NCBI RefSeq assembly: GCF_050717545.1
Contig: NZ_JBOITN010000034.1
Span: 71,955 to 135,954, forward strand
DNA from: Clostridium_AD sp050717545
GTDB lineage: Bacteria; Bacillota; Clostridia; Clostridiales; Clostridiaceae
Reading direction: 5' to 3'
DNA: 64,000 nt
Shown: positions 18,096 through 27,197 of the stretch, piece by piece
Layout of the letters: the number at the start of each line of letters is the position of its first letter
Numbering within the stretch: the stretch's first letter is position 1
Translations under genes and position numbers: made by a program
The notes under the pieces: generated by a model
What the model was told of the DNA's origin: nothing
Seen by the model: only the letters and a program-made list of their open reading frames with translations
Database searches by the model: none

Positions 18096-19658
18096 TTATA
18101 TAATTATTCTACCTGGTATTATAAGCTTTTGTGAAACCTTTATAACATTTGGATCTTCTATTTGGTTTACTCTTGCGATTTCGTGTATTGTAGTATTATA
18201 TTTTTTAGCAATTTTCCACAAGGTGTCTGCAACCTGAACTACATAAATTGTAATACTAGCCTTTTTCACAGGTGCTTCACCTTCTATTGGATAAACATCT
18301 ACTAAAAATTTCTTTTCAACCATATAATTCACTCTAACATATACTTTAACTACAGCTCTAATTGCTATATTTCCTGCCTCTATGTCCACATTTATATTCT
18401 CTAGCGATACTTTACACATACTACTCATATTTATCTTAGCACCTAATATATCAGCGCCACAGGTAAACGGAATTTCCTCAGAGACTGCAGATAGATATTT
18501 TTCTTCATCATCACTTCTATATAATACCGTTACATTCATTATACCCTCAACTACAACCTTATCTTCCATAACCTTTTTATCTGTTATACAAACACTAGCA
18601 TTACACATAATAACCTTGCTTGGTTTTGCCATAGTATTATCTAACTCTATGTCTCCTTTAACCAATGTCTCAGTTAATAACTGTCCCTGCATTACATTAA
18701 GGTTATAATCTTTTTTATCCATCTCAAGTTTTGTAGTTGGCGAGTATACATCTTCAATCATATCAACTTCTTCTTTATGCATAGCTCTTGTGTTTGTTTT
18801 TATTGAAAATTCCACATCAATAATTCTTTTTTCTCCTAAATCATCTTCCTTAATATCGAACTCCATACCGTCTACCTTAAAGTCTGTGTAGTTGTCCATA
18901 TAAGGATTAACATCCTCAAATTCTAGTTCTTTATTAAGCATTACTTCATGTTCAATACAAGATAACTCTCTGCTATCTTTTCCTTTGTATATCATATTAA
19001 TTAATGCATATGCATTAATTTGAATTTTCCCCTCATACAGTTTTATTTCTTTTTTATGAATATTTACATCAAATTTTATCATTTTAGCAATTTCTGGTTT
19101 CTCCATTGGTATTTTTATATTAGCTTTACCAACAAGTTCACCAGTGAAATTTCTTATTACTTTGTCTATACTAGTAGGATTCTTTAAAAATTGGACATCC
19201 TTAACTGTATCTATATCTTTAACAATTTGAAAAACAAAGTTTTTATATACTTCAGATTTTGATCTCAATATACCCTCTATACATATTTTTCTCTCGTTAA
19301 CTATTCTACATTCCATATGTTCTACAAAACAATCGGCATCACAAAGCATTTCTGGCATTGCACCATTTATATCAATTGTATTTGAAAACTTAGAACTATA
19401 CACTACATTTTCCACGTCTGTGCGTTCTTGATTCTTTGTCATATAAAGTACGTTATATTGAATCTGACCTTCTAAATATACCTTATTCTCAATTATCTGT
19501 TTAGAATTTATTAGAGCTTTGACATCCAGCACTAGAATTTCTCTAACATCTGGCTGTGTATCCGGTATTACAAATTCCTCTTTCACCACTGTATCTACTG
19601 AATTTTCCCCTAGTAATTGCTCATATTCTATGTTTTCTCTTATCAAATTTATTTCCAC
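18096..19658 (-). CDS. sipL: SipL-like spore coat morphogenesis protein (SPOCS/DUF3794 repeats plus LysM)
   Basis: A 520-residue protein with N-terminal and central DUF3794 (SPOCS) segments (start MEINLIRENIEYEQLLGEN, VKEEFVIPDTQPDVREIL) and a C-terminal LysM domain from about residue 472 (VVQVADTLWKIAKKYNTT, then VSQKLIIPG). In C. difficile SipL binds SpoIVA through its LysM domain and couples coat and cortex assembly in the mother cell. There is no signal peptide, which fits a mother-cell coat protein. Its genomic setting with ispE, veg and yabG supports the call. Confidence 0.88.
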   Translation of the reverse strand: MEINLIRENIEYEQLLGENSVDTVVKEEFVIPDTQPDVREILVLDVKALINSKQIIENKVYLEGQIQYNVLYMTKNQERTDVENVVYSSKFSNTIDINGAMPEMLCDADCFVEHMECRIVNERKICIEGILRSKSEVYKNFVFQIVKDIDTVKDVQFLKNPTSIDKVIRNFTGELVGKANIKIPMEKPEIAKMIKFDVNIHKKEIKLYEGKIQINAYALINMIYKGKDSRELSCIEHEVMLNKELEFEDVNPYMDNYTDFKVDGMEFDIKEDDLGEKRIIDVEFSIKTNTRAMHKEEVDMIEDVYSPTTKLEMDKKDYNLNVMQGQLLTETLVKGDIELDNTMAKPSKVIMCNASVCITDKKVMEDKVVVEGIMNVTVLYRSDDEEKYLSAVSEEIPFTCGADILGAKINMSSMCKVSLENINVDIEAGNIAIRAVVKVYVRVNYMVEKKFLVDVYPIEGEAPVKKASITIYVVQVADTLWKIAKKYNTTIHEIARVNQIEDPNVIKVSQKLIIPGRIII

Positions 19659-19918
19659 ATTATACCTCCTTGTATTTTTATCGTGGAAGCATTTATGAAT
19701 TGCTCCTCACTAAAAAACCTACTAATAATATATATAGAAACAATGCCCAAAATATGATATTTGATTTTTTAATTCGTATTACAAATTCCAACATAATTTT
19801 TAAAACTAAAACAAAGGCATATATTATATAAAATGTTTCGTTATTGCTAACGCTTAAACATTCTATTTAATATATGCCTCGCCAATCTCATATTAATAAG
19901 ATTAATTTATAAATATAA

Positions 19919-19946
19919 AAAACGATACTATGTTGCAGTATCGTTT
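19919..19946 (-). terminator. rho-independent terminator of veg
   Basis: Hairpin aaaacgatact / agtatcgtttt beginning at the veg stop codon, followed on the minus strand by T-rich sequence. Confidence 0.75.
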
Positions 19947-20182
19947 TATCCTGCAAAAACTATTTGAACCGTTTTTGTCAAAACATCTGAATAACTATAT
20001 GTCACTGTCCTGTGGGTGTCCTTTTCTAATCTAATAACAAAAATGTTTGGATATGTCTTTTCAATAACTCCGTTATCTACAAGAATTTTCCTTCTTCCGC
20101 CATTAGCTTTTAATGTTACTCTTTCGCCAACATGACTTTCAATTTCATCTTTTATTGAAGTCAATACATTTATTTTTTCCAC
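19946..20182 (-). CDS. veg: Veg family protein
   Basis: A 78-residue basic protein beginning VEKINVLTSIKDEIESHVGE, with LKANGGRRKILVDNGVIE and a C-terminal TVTYSYSDVLTKTVQI. These are the invariant features of Veg, which is about 86 residues in Bacillus and is linked there to biofilm regulation and spore outgrowth. The GTG at 20182 is chosen because AGAGGTG lies 6 nt before it. In Bacillus, as here, veg is next to yabG. Confidence 0.9.
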   Translation of the reverse strand: MEKINVLTSIKDEIESHVGERVTLKANGGRRKILVDNGVIEKTYPNIFVIRLEKDTHRTVTYSYSDVLTKTVQIVFAG

Positions 20183-20417
20183 AGCAAACACCTCTTTCCA
20201 CATTTTATATTATACACCATATATATATTTTTGTCAACTAAACTTTATATTTTATCACTAGTATCGTAATTTTGTCAATGTTCATTTCACCTTAACAAAA
20301 TTGATTTTCATAGATTATTCATCATATAATTAATTTTCATCTAATTTATGTCCTTTTACCTAATTAAAACATGGCTTTACTTTAATTCTTTTAAATTCAA
20401 TTTTTTTTTAAAATTAA

Positions 20418-21332
20418 TTATATAAACTTAGATTTAGGAAACCCCTCTCTATACTTCCCTCTAGTTTGTAATCCACCTATGCCCGCAATCCCTGTTATAG
20501 TATTTTGTATTACATCCTCTATAGCTACAACACTTTCTATATTTGTGTATGCAATCTTCTCAGAAACTAAAACTGGATCCAAACAATGAATTAAGACTCG
20601 TTCTGGAGAACTAGCAAAATTTGCACCAGCATCTAAAATTGATTCATAACACGATTGACATGCCCCTGCAAATATAACTAAATCATCATAACTTCCATTA
20701 TAAGTTCTAAGGGCAACAACCGCCTCTACAAAAAACTTAGAGTTCCTGTAATTATTTAAATCCATATAATCAGTTATTCCCTTGACCATACCGTCATGCC
20801 CTGTTATTACTACTATGTCCGGTTTAACTTCTTTAACTAAATCTACTATCTCACTTGGTTGATTTTTCTCAGATACAACTCTGCCTACTGCATCTAAGGA
20901 CAATTGCTTGTAAGTTTTCAAACAGACTTCCAAATAGTCTGCGTCCCCATCAACATGTAGTATTTTACCTGGACGCCCAAATGTCATGTCCTTATTTTTA
21001 TATTCTTTATACTTTTCTTGTTTTAGCTGCATTTCTTTAATTTTACTTTTAAAATCTACAGTAGATGCCTTGTCTCCTCTAGTTCCTTTAATACGATTCA
21101 CTAATATCCTTTTTATAGATTCATTTACCTTTTTATTAAAAACCCTATCTATTTCGTAAATTATATCTTCTGATACCAATTGTAGATCATCACTTAAAGA
21201 GTCTGCCTCTATTCTTAAGTTTATCCCTTTAAGTAAAAACACATCCTTATTATCTCTTATAACAATATCTATTATTTTAAATGTAATATCCCCACCGTAA
21301 GATTTCCTCACTACAACGTCCCCTATTTTCAC
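20418..21332 (-). CDS. yabG: sporulation-specific protease YabG
   Basis: A 304-residue protein starting MKIGDVVVRKSYGGDITFKI, the typical YabG N-terminus with an SH3-like fold. The core has PDIVVITGHDGMVKG (His179) and LVIFAGACQSCYESI (Cys225 and Cys228); a conserved His and Cys are thought to be the catalytic pair of this cysteine protease. YabG trims coat and cortex-associated proteins, such as preproSleC and SpoIVA in clostridia. It lies beside veg, with a CotS gene upstream. Confidence 0.93.
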   Translation of the reverse strand: MKIGDVVVRKSYGGDITFKIIDIVIRDNKDVFLLKGINLRIEADSLSDDLQLVSEDIIYEIDRVFNKKVNESIKRILVNRIKGTRGDKASTVDFKSKIKEMQLKQEKYKEYKNKDMTFGRPGKILHVDGDADYLEVCLKTYKQLSLDAVGRVVSEKNQPSEIVDLVKEVKPDIVVITGHDGMVKGITDYMDLNNYRNSKFFVEAVVALRTYNGSYDDLVIFAGACQSCYESILDAGANFASSPERVLIHCLDPVLVSEKIAYTNIESVVAIEDVIQNTITGIAGIGGLQTRGKYREGFPKSKFI

Positions 21333-21449
21333 TTTGCCACCTCCATATTTAAACTCATACTATATGTTATGGAAATATGACTAATAGGTGAAAACAAAAA
21401 AAAGTTATGTAAAAATAATATCTACATAACTTTAATAAACAGCATTATT

Positions 21450-21530
21450 CATACTATAAATAGTCTGTTGCATACTATAAATAGTCTGTTGCATACTATA
21501 AATGTTCATGCTATAGATAGCCTGATGCAT
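21450..21530. repeat. short tandem repeat, 21-nt unit
   Basis: Two identical 21-nt units (beginning catactataaat, ending ctgttg) at 21450-21470 and 21471-21491 are followed by a shortened unit and a diverged one ending at 21530. The array lies between the yabG start and the stop of the cotS gene. Confidence 0.85.
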
Positions 21531-21531
21531 G

Positions 21532-22536
21532 TTACCTCTGGTTGAATTGTTTCTTATAATCTTCAATAAATACCATAAACTTTTCTTTTTCAGAAATTAA
21601 CTCCTCCATCTTCTTGTTAAAGGTATTTTGGATCCAAGTAACTTCATTATAATAAAATCTATTGCAAAGCCTCCAATAGCGTTGTGGAAATACCAAAAAT
21701 GCATATATGAGTCTGTACTCTTCTAATGACAGAGGATTTACACTACTATATGCCTCTAAAACTATTACAGCATATTTTATGTCCCAATCCTGCTTCTTAA
21801 GCATTTTGATTAAAAAATTAGATAAATCGAATGCCTTTACTTCTCTTTTGCAATAATCAAAATCAATTATATTAACGTCATTATTTTTGTCAATAATAAT
21901 ATTATGATAAGTATAATCATGGTGGCAAAATCCTTTTTCTTCTTCAGTTAGTCTACATATATCAAAGTACCTAGAATCATCTAAAATAGCCATAGCCCTT
22001 TTGCCTAGTTCTTTTTGAGATTCCACACTCCTAATATAGTTCATATCAAAATCTGTTTTATTATTCTTCTTTTTTCTAATCATTCCAAGCATTTTATCAA
22101 AAGACTTTATTCTTTTTTCCATTAAGTGTGGCCATCTTCCAAGGTCCGTTTTAAGCTTACTGTTTTCTGGTGGATCATATCCCTTTGATGCAATATGCAT
22201 ATAAGCTAATTGTTTTGCAGCAGAGATCAGATCTTCCTCATTATGAAAATCACTTTCCCTACCATCTATCCATGTGGATAACGTGTAAATATCTTCGTTA
22301 ACTAAAGCATAAGGATTTCCTTCGGTATTTAAATAATATCTATCAATCTTGTCAAAACCATTATTTGCAAGATGCTCTTTAGCTCCATATACAAACAAAA
22401 GTTTTTGTGTCCCGTAACTGATTTTCTTTAGACACTTAGTTCCGCCATCTGTTTTTAATAAATACACTCCCTTATTAGGACGTATACTCTCTATTTTAAT
22501 TCCGTACTGTCTTTCAATTTCAAATTCCCTCATCAT
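21532..22536 (-). CDS. CotS family spore coat protein
   Basis: A 334-residue protein with the aminoglycoside-phosphotransferase/choline-kinase-like fold of CotS, YtaA and YsxE. It has the kinase-like FCHHDYTYHN (His-His-Asp near 205-207) and the metal-binding-like IIDFDYC (near 224). The C-terminus has VFPQRYWRLCNRFY, shared with the paralogues in this cluster. The ATG at 22536 is preferred, with GGGGGG 8 nt before it; a GTG at 22545 directly abuts that site. It is divergent from a glycosyltransferase gene. Whether these proteins phosphorylate anything is unknown. Confidence 0.87.
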   Translation of the reverse strand: MMREFEIERQYGIKIESIRPNKGVYLLKTDGGTKCLKKISYGTQKLLFVYGAKEHLANNGFDKIDRYYLNTEGNPYALVNEDIYTLSTWIDGRESDFHNEEDLISAAKQLAYMHIASKGYDPPENSKLKTDLGRWPHLMEKRIKSFDKMLGMIRKKKNNKTDFDMNYIRSVESQKELGKRAMAILDDSRYFDICRLTEEEKGFCHHDYTYHNIIIDKNNDVNIIDFDYCKREVKAFDLSNFLIKMLKKQDWDIKYAVIVLEAYSSVNPLSLEEYRLIYAFLVFPQRYWRLCNRFYYNEVTWIQNTFNKKMEELISEKEKFMVFIEDYKKQFNQR

Positions 22537-22675
22537 GTTACTCACCCCCCTTATAATTTATATTACTAATATTTAATTTTAGAATAAATTCTTCCATGTT
22601 TTAATAACATTTATGCTTTCTTTTAATATAATGAAATATATTGATATATTAAATCAGTGTTTAAGGAGTCTTATA

Positions 22676-23809
22676 ATGAAAATTGGAATTGATGCTAGAG
22701 CTGCAAAATGGTATAGAGGGACTGGTATAGGAACTTATTCATACCAGCTAATTCACTCTTTAAATAAAATTGACAATTATAATGACTATTTGCTATATGT
22801 ACCTGATGATTGCAAGCTTGCTATACCCTTTAAAAAAAATTTCCAAATAAAAAAGATTAAACAAGATAATCAAAACAATTTTTGGAGTGAGGTTGATACC
22901 TATAACCCATTAATAGACAAGTCTATAGACATATACCACGTTCCTCAAAATGGTGTTGGATTACCCGCTCGTAAAAACTGTCCTTTCGTTATTACGCTGC
23001 ATGATGTAATTCCTTATAAAATGCCAGATACAGTTGGTGATCAATACCTTAAAATTTTCAATGAAAAGTTACCAAATATTATCCCACTGTGTGATGGTAT
23101 AATTACTGTATCAGAATATTCAAAAGAAGATATTATTAATGTTTTCAACTTTCCTCGGGAAAAAATATATGTAACCCATTTAGCTAGTGAGGATATTTAT
23201 AAACCCTATGACAAAACTCTTAGTAGATCTATTATCGAAAAAAATTATTCTATAACAGGAGATTATATTTTATATATTGGCGGATTTAGTCCTAGAAAAA
23301 ACATTGTTGGACTACTAAATTCGTTTAGCATGCTCCTGCCAAAACTAAAAAAGGATATGAAACTCGTCATTGCAGGTAATAAAGGTAAATCATATGATAT
23401 ATATAAAAAAAGAGCACAAGATCTTCATATTGATGAATATGTAATTTTCCCAGGGTTTATATCTATGGAGCATATCCCCTACATGTATAACGCTTGTGAG
23501 CTATTTGTATACCCTTCTTTCTATGAAGGTTTTGGACTACCCCCAATAGAAGCAATGGCCTGTGGTGTGCCTGTAATCGCGTCTAATGCTACCTCTATTC
23601 CTGAAATAGTAAAGGATTCAACTTTACTAGTAAATCCATATGACGTTGATGACTTAAGTGAAAAAATGTATAATGTGATACATGATAGTGATTTAAGAGA
23701 ATCACTTATAACTAAAGGATTAAAAAGGGCTGCTGAATTAACCTGGGAACATACCGCTACAGATACGTTAACAGCTTATCAAAGCATATTAGGTACAAAT
23801 CCAAAATGA
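22676..23809 (+). CDS. glycosyltransferase family 4 (spore coat cluster, copy 1)
   Basis: A 377-residue GT-B enzyme. It starts MKIGIDARAAKWYRGTGIGTY, and the C-terminal nucleotide-sugar binding half has YILYIGGFSPRKN and the E-x7-E motif in PSFYEGFGLPPIEAMACG. The ATG at 22676 follows AAGGAG with 7 nt spacing; the frame is open 63 nt further upstream without a site. It is about half-identical by eye to the second copy at 27198 and lies among CotS genes, so it probably glycosylates a spore surface component. Confidence 0.9.
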   Translation: MKIGIDARAAKWYRGTGIGTYSYQLIHSLNKIDNYNDYLLYVPDDCKLAIPFKKNFQIKKIKQDNQNNFWSEVDTYNPLIDKSIDIYHVPQNGVGLPARKNCPFVITLHDVIPYKMPDTVGDQYLKIFNEKLPNIIPLCDGIITVSEYSKEDIINVFNFPREKIYVTHLASEDIYKPYDKTLSRSIIEKNYSITGDYILYIGGFSPRKNIVGLLNSFSMLLPKLKKDMKLVIAGNKGKSYDIYKKRAQDLHIDEYVIFPGFISMEHIPYMYNACELFVYPSFYEGFGLPPIEAMACGVPVIASNATSIPEIVKDSTLLVNPYDVDDLSEKMYNVIHDSDLRESLITKGLKRAAELTWEHTATDTLTAYQSILGTNPK

Positions 23810-23834
23810 TTTTATTGTTAATAATAACCCAAAA

Positions 23835-23877
23835 TTAAACCCCTACATAGTTAATATATCACTATGTAGGGGTTTAA
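23835..23877. terminator. bidirectional terminator between glycosyltransferase and cotS
   Basis: Perfect 17-bp stem ttaaacccctacatagt / actatgtaggggtttaa with a 9-nt loop, placed between two convergent genes. Confidence 0.85.
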
Positions 23878-23879
23878 AT

Positions 23880-24935
23880 CTAACAATTATAATAATTCTT
23901 AAAAGCTTCTAAGAACTGCTCTCTATCTTTTTTATATTCTACTTTTCTCTTTAGCCTGTTTAAGAATATCTCCTCACTCCACTGCTTTTTCCTTGTGTAA
24001 TAATCCTTAGATATACTATAAAAATCCTCTGGAAAGCTTAGCATTCCATAAAGCACCTTAAGTTCCCTATCATCTAATGGATTTACTTTTGTATATTCAC
24101 TTATTATGTTATGACATTTTTCAATATCATAACAAAAATCTTTAATGGCTTTATTTGTAAAATTACAAATATCATGTACCTTTAAGTCTATAACCGCATA
24201 ATCAAAGTCTAAAAAGTATACCTCTTCCTTATTAACTAATATATTGTGATGGGCCAGATCATGATGACAAAATGCTATTTTTTCTTTTTCATTACACAAA
24301 TTATAATAATCTGACTTTTTAAGGATATTTATGCTTTTTATTATATTATCCTCATAATACTTAACATTCTCTAAAAATATACAATCAAATTCATTTTTAT
24401 CTTCATTTAATTTTGCTATATCTTTATAAAACAAAAGTTCATTTAGTTTTTTATTGAAATTTTCTATCACTTTACCACATAGTAACCTCTCTTTATTCTT
24501 GGCAAGTTGCGTTTTAAATCCCTCTTCATATACGAGCCCTTCAGATCCTCTATGAAGCCCTGCTATCGCTCTAGCTGTAAGCATTACATCCACTGGATTG
24601 CTATACTCACACTCTCTGCCTTCTACTAAATCCATAATACAATAAATATCACTTTCCCAAGGAACATATATTAAATTTGACTTTGTTTTTTCAAATTCTA
24701 TAATTCTGTTAAATTTATTTTTCTTGATATATTCAATTCCATAGTTAATAAACTCAAGTTGGTCTATACTATAATTTACTTTTTTCAAAACTTTATCGCC
24801 CTTATTTGTATTAAGTATAAATACTTTTCTTACTGGAATAACATCATACACCACTAGATCAAATTCACTAAATAGGTTCACATCTAAATCATATTTACTT
24901 AAATAAGCTCTATCTTTATATCTAACGTCTAACAT
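23880..24935 (-). CDS. CotS family spore coat protein
   Basis: A 351-residue CotS-type protein with FCHHDLAHHN (Cys-His-His-Asp near 223-226), FLDFDYA near 242 and the C-terminal SFPEDFYSISKDYYTRKKQW that matches the family's FPxxYW block. The ATG is preceded by AGAGAGGTG. It follows a degenerate CotS-like gene with a 12-nt gap, so the cotS genes here form one unit on the minus strand. Confidence 0.85.
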   Translation of the reverse strand: MLDVRYKDRAYLSKYDLDVNLFSEFDLVVYDVIPVRKVFILNTNKGDKVLKKVNYSIDQLEFINYGIEYIKKNKFNRIIEFEKTKSNLIYVPWESDIYCIMDLVEGRECEYSNPVDVMLTARAIAGLHRGSEGLVYEEGFKTQLAKNKERLLCGKVIENFNKKLNELLFYKDIAKLNEDKNEFDCIFLENVKYYEDNIIKSINILKKSDYYNLCNEKEKIAFCHHDLAHHNILVNKEEVYFLDFDYAVIDLKVHDICNFTNKAIKDFCYDIEKCHNIISEYTKVNPLDDRELKVLYGMLSFPEDFYSISKDYYTRKKQWSEEIFLNRLKRKVEYKKDREQFLEAFKNYYNC

Positions 24936-24947
24936 CTTGTCACCTCT

Positions 24948-25712
24948 CTAAATTAAAGAATCTCCATCTTGAATTAAAGCTTTTATAAGCTTCTGTGAAA
25001 ACCTGTCCTCATGCCACAACCTAGTGCCTGCTCTATATCTATTACAACATTTCATAAATTCATGAGGATAAGACATTAATGCTAATAGAAATTTTGAGCT
25101 AGAATTTCCTAGTCCTTCGATTAGGCAAAATTCATCTGCCATCTTTCTAAAATCAACCTTCAGCCCTTTTCTTTTTAATTTACTAAGTAAAAGAAAACAA
25201 TCTATTTCCACCATATTGTAACAACAACTCGCAAAACTAACCACTTCAATAAACTCATTTTTCCTAAGGTTTTGAAAATCTGTATTACCTAAACATATTT
25301 CACCTCGCCTCATGCTCCTTGTTATAATTTCTAGATAATCCGTGCCGCACGCTGCAACTATAGCTGCCTTACCCTTAGTTATAACACCACTTCCATATTT
25401 AACAATCAATTCTTCAAAAGAATTTTTAGGTCCATTTTCATTAATACTATTTATATCGCTAGAGAGCTTTTTGATAGAAATTTTATATGCCTCTATGGTT
25501 TTCCCCGTATTGTTATTTAATCTATTTCTAAGATATCCGTTAAACCCTATTGATTTTTCATGTACCTCATGGATAACTCTAAATTGCTCTATTATTTTTT
25601 TTTCTGTTATAGTCTCTGCTATATTCTCATATTTAAATTCGATTTTTTCTACATTTTTAATACCTTTATACATCATATAGTCAGAAAAATCATTATAGAT
25701 GCTTATTGCCAC
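24948..25712 (-). CDS. CotS-like protein lacking the kinase motifs
   Basis: A 254-residue protein. Its C-terminus (SYPHEFMKCCNRYRAGTRLW followed by a KLIKAL helix) lines up with the CotS paralogues on either side. The His-His-Asp and Asp-Phe-Asp motifs are absent, and the N-terminal lobe is shortened and different. A GTG at 25712 is chosen, 5 nt after GAGGTGA. It lies between two intact cotS genes. It may be a structural coat protein derived from a CotS ancestor; a decayed gene is less likely since the frame is clean. Confidence 0.65.
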   Translation of the reverse strand: MAISIYNDFSDYMMYKGIKNVEKIEFKYENIAETITEKKIIEQFRVIHEVHEKSIGFNGYLRNRLNNNTGKTIEAYKISIKKLSSDINSINENGPKNSFEELIVKYGSGVITKGKAAIVAACGTDYLEIITRSMRRGEICLGNTDFQNLRKNEFIEVVSFASCCYNMVEIDCFLLLSKLKRKGLKVDFRKMADEFCLIEGLGNSSSKFLLALMSYPHEFMKCCNRYRAGTRLWHEDRFSQKLIKALIQDGDSLI

Positions 25713-25763
25713 TGGCATCACCTCAAATTATATCTATTAGTTAATAAAGATAAAGACCTAATA

Positions 25764-26000
25764 CTATTTATTCTTTTTAGAATTTTTGTCCATTTTCTTT
25801 AATATTTCTCTTTGCTCAAATTCTAGTTCATCAAGTTTTTTTTGCCTTCTCCTTATCTTTTTAAGATTTTTTATATCTTCTTTCATATTTTCAAGCTTCA
25901 TATCATAATCCTCTACAGTTGACTCCTGCGGATGAATTATTTCATTTTCCGGATCCTCATTGTATACATCATTGCACGTGTCCTTTTTATTTTTTCCCAT
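25764..26000 (-). CDS. small charged coiled-coil protein in the coat cluster
   Basis: A 78-residue, very hydrophilic protein. The N-terminal third is acidic, and residues about 34-75 form a predicted coiled coil (MKEDIKNLKKIRRRQKKLDE). The ATG at 26000 follows GGGAGG; the first in-frame ATG at 26015 abuts that site. It starts 4 nt after the stop of the upstream cotS gene, so it is co-translated with it. No family is recognised; a scaffold or coat accessory role is an inference. Confidence 0.62.
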   Translation of the reverse strand: MGKNKKDTCNDVYNEDPENEIIHPQESTVEDYDMKLENMKEDIKNLKKIRRRQKKLDELEFEQREILKKMDKNSKKNK

Positions 26001-26004
26001 ATAC

Positions 26005-27015
26005 TTACCTCCCATATTTTATTTTTCTAAATTTTTCTATAAAAATCTGCTTACATTCTTCATCCTCATGCATTTTTTTAAGTTTCTTAATGAAAAAATC
26101 TTCACCCTTAATTCTTTTTTCCCAATAACATTGAATTCCTATTTGCCAGTATTCCTGAGGAAACTCCATAAATGCTGCTATAACCTCTATATCACTTTTG
26201 TATATTAAATTTGTAGCATTGTACTCATCCATTATAAAAAGTGCATTTTCAATGCTCCATTTTCCACCTTTCATTCTTCTTAATAAGAGGCTACTTAAAT
26301 CATGCAAATGAGTATCTAAGATGCAATAATCAAAATCTATAACGCTCACTCCTCCACCTTTTTCCATAAGTATATTGTGATGAGCATAATCATGATGACA
26401 AAAGCCCCTATGTTTAATTTCGTCTTTCATCTTATTTATATAATCGCTTTTACATAAATTATTTATCGAACTAGTAGATCGTGATAATTCTTCATTCATT
26501 ATTTTTAAATAGTTGCTATCAAACCCAGTAATATTTTCTTTTTCATTTATCCTTCTCTTGAAGTCTAATATTTCATTCTCACGTGTTTTAAAAGTCTCTA
26601 TCCATTTAAGCCACGCTATTCTAGGTTTCATATCAGGTGTAACTTTAAAATTTAAACTCTTTATATGGAGCTGCGCAAGTTTTGAGGTGCATAATTTTAT
26701 ATCTAGTGGATCATCGTAATTACACTCCCTTGCATCTACCCAAGGCGTTAAATAAGCATGCTTTTTCTCAAGTGTTATATACTCCTCGTTATCACAAGTT
26801 TGTATAATTTCCGGGATACTTTGAAACCCATTTCTTTGCAAATGTTTTATAGCGCCAATAATAAATAAAAAATGCTTAAGCTCATAATTAATGATTTTAA
26901 GGCAATACATCTCATTTTTAGTTCTTATTTTGTAAACATTTTTTATTTTTTGTATATGGTTTATACAAATAGAATAACTATCCTGTACTATCTCTTTTAA
27001 TTCATCTATTTCCAA
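26005..27015 (-). CDS. CotS family spore coat protein
   Basis: A 336-residue protein with FCHHDYAHHN near 205-214, VSVIDFDYCI near 223 and FPQEYWQIGIQCYWEKR in the C-terminal block. The TTG at 27015 is chosen because GGAGG lies 7 nt upstream and the resulting length equals the paralogue at 21532. A GTG at 27099 has no ribosome binding site and would add 28 unmatched residues. It is divergent from the second glycosyltransferase gene, mirroring the arrangement at 22.5 kb. Confidence 0.85.
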   Translation of the reverse strand: MEIDELKEIVQDSYSICINHIQKIKNVYKIRTKNEMYCLKIINYELKHFLFIIGAIKHLQRNGFQSIPEIIQTCDNEEYITLEKKHAYLTPWVDARECNYDDPLDIKLCTSKLAQLHIKSLNFKVTPDMKPRIAWLKWIETFKTRENEILDFKRRINEKENITGFDSNYLKIMNEELSRSTSSINNLCKSDYINKMKDEIKHRGFCHHDYAHHNILMEKGGGVSVIDFDYCILDTHLHDLSSLLLRRMKGGKWSIENALFIMDEYNATNLIYKSDIEVIAAFMEFPQEYWQIGIQCYWEKRIKGEDFFIKKLKKMHEDEECKQIFIEKFRKIKYGR

Positions 27016-27197
27016 ATGCTCGCCTCCAAAATATTGTTCTATTGCAATATATGAACCGCGCGAATATTTTGTGCTTAAATATATTTGCTTAAATGACACA
27101 CTTTTTAATGTAAAATAGTATATTAATATATATTATCTTTTTGAAGAGATTTTTTATAAATATAAGGTTTTTTTAATAATTTGAAGGAGTGAAACCT

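Noticed and set aside
21450..21530. Repeats that might be a CRISPR array
   Set aside because: The units are directly adjacent with no spacers and only 21 nt long, and no cas gene is present.
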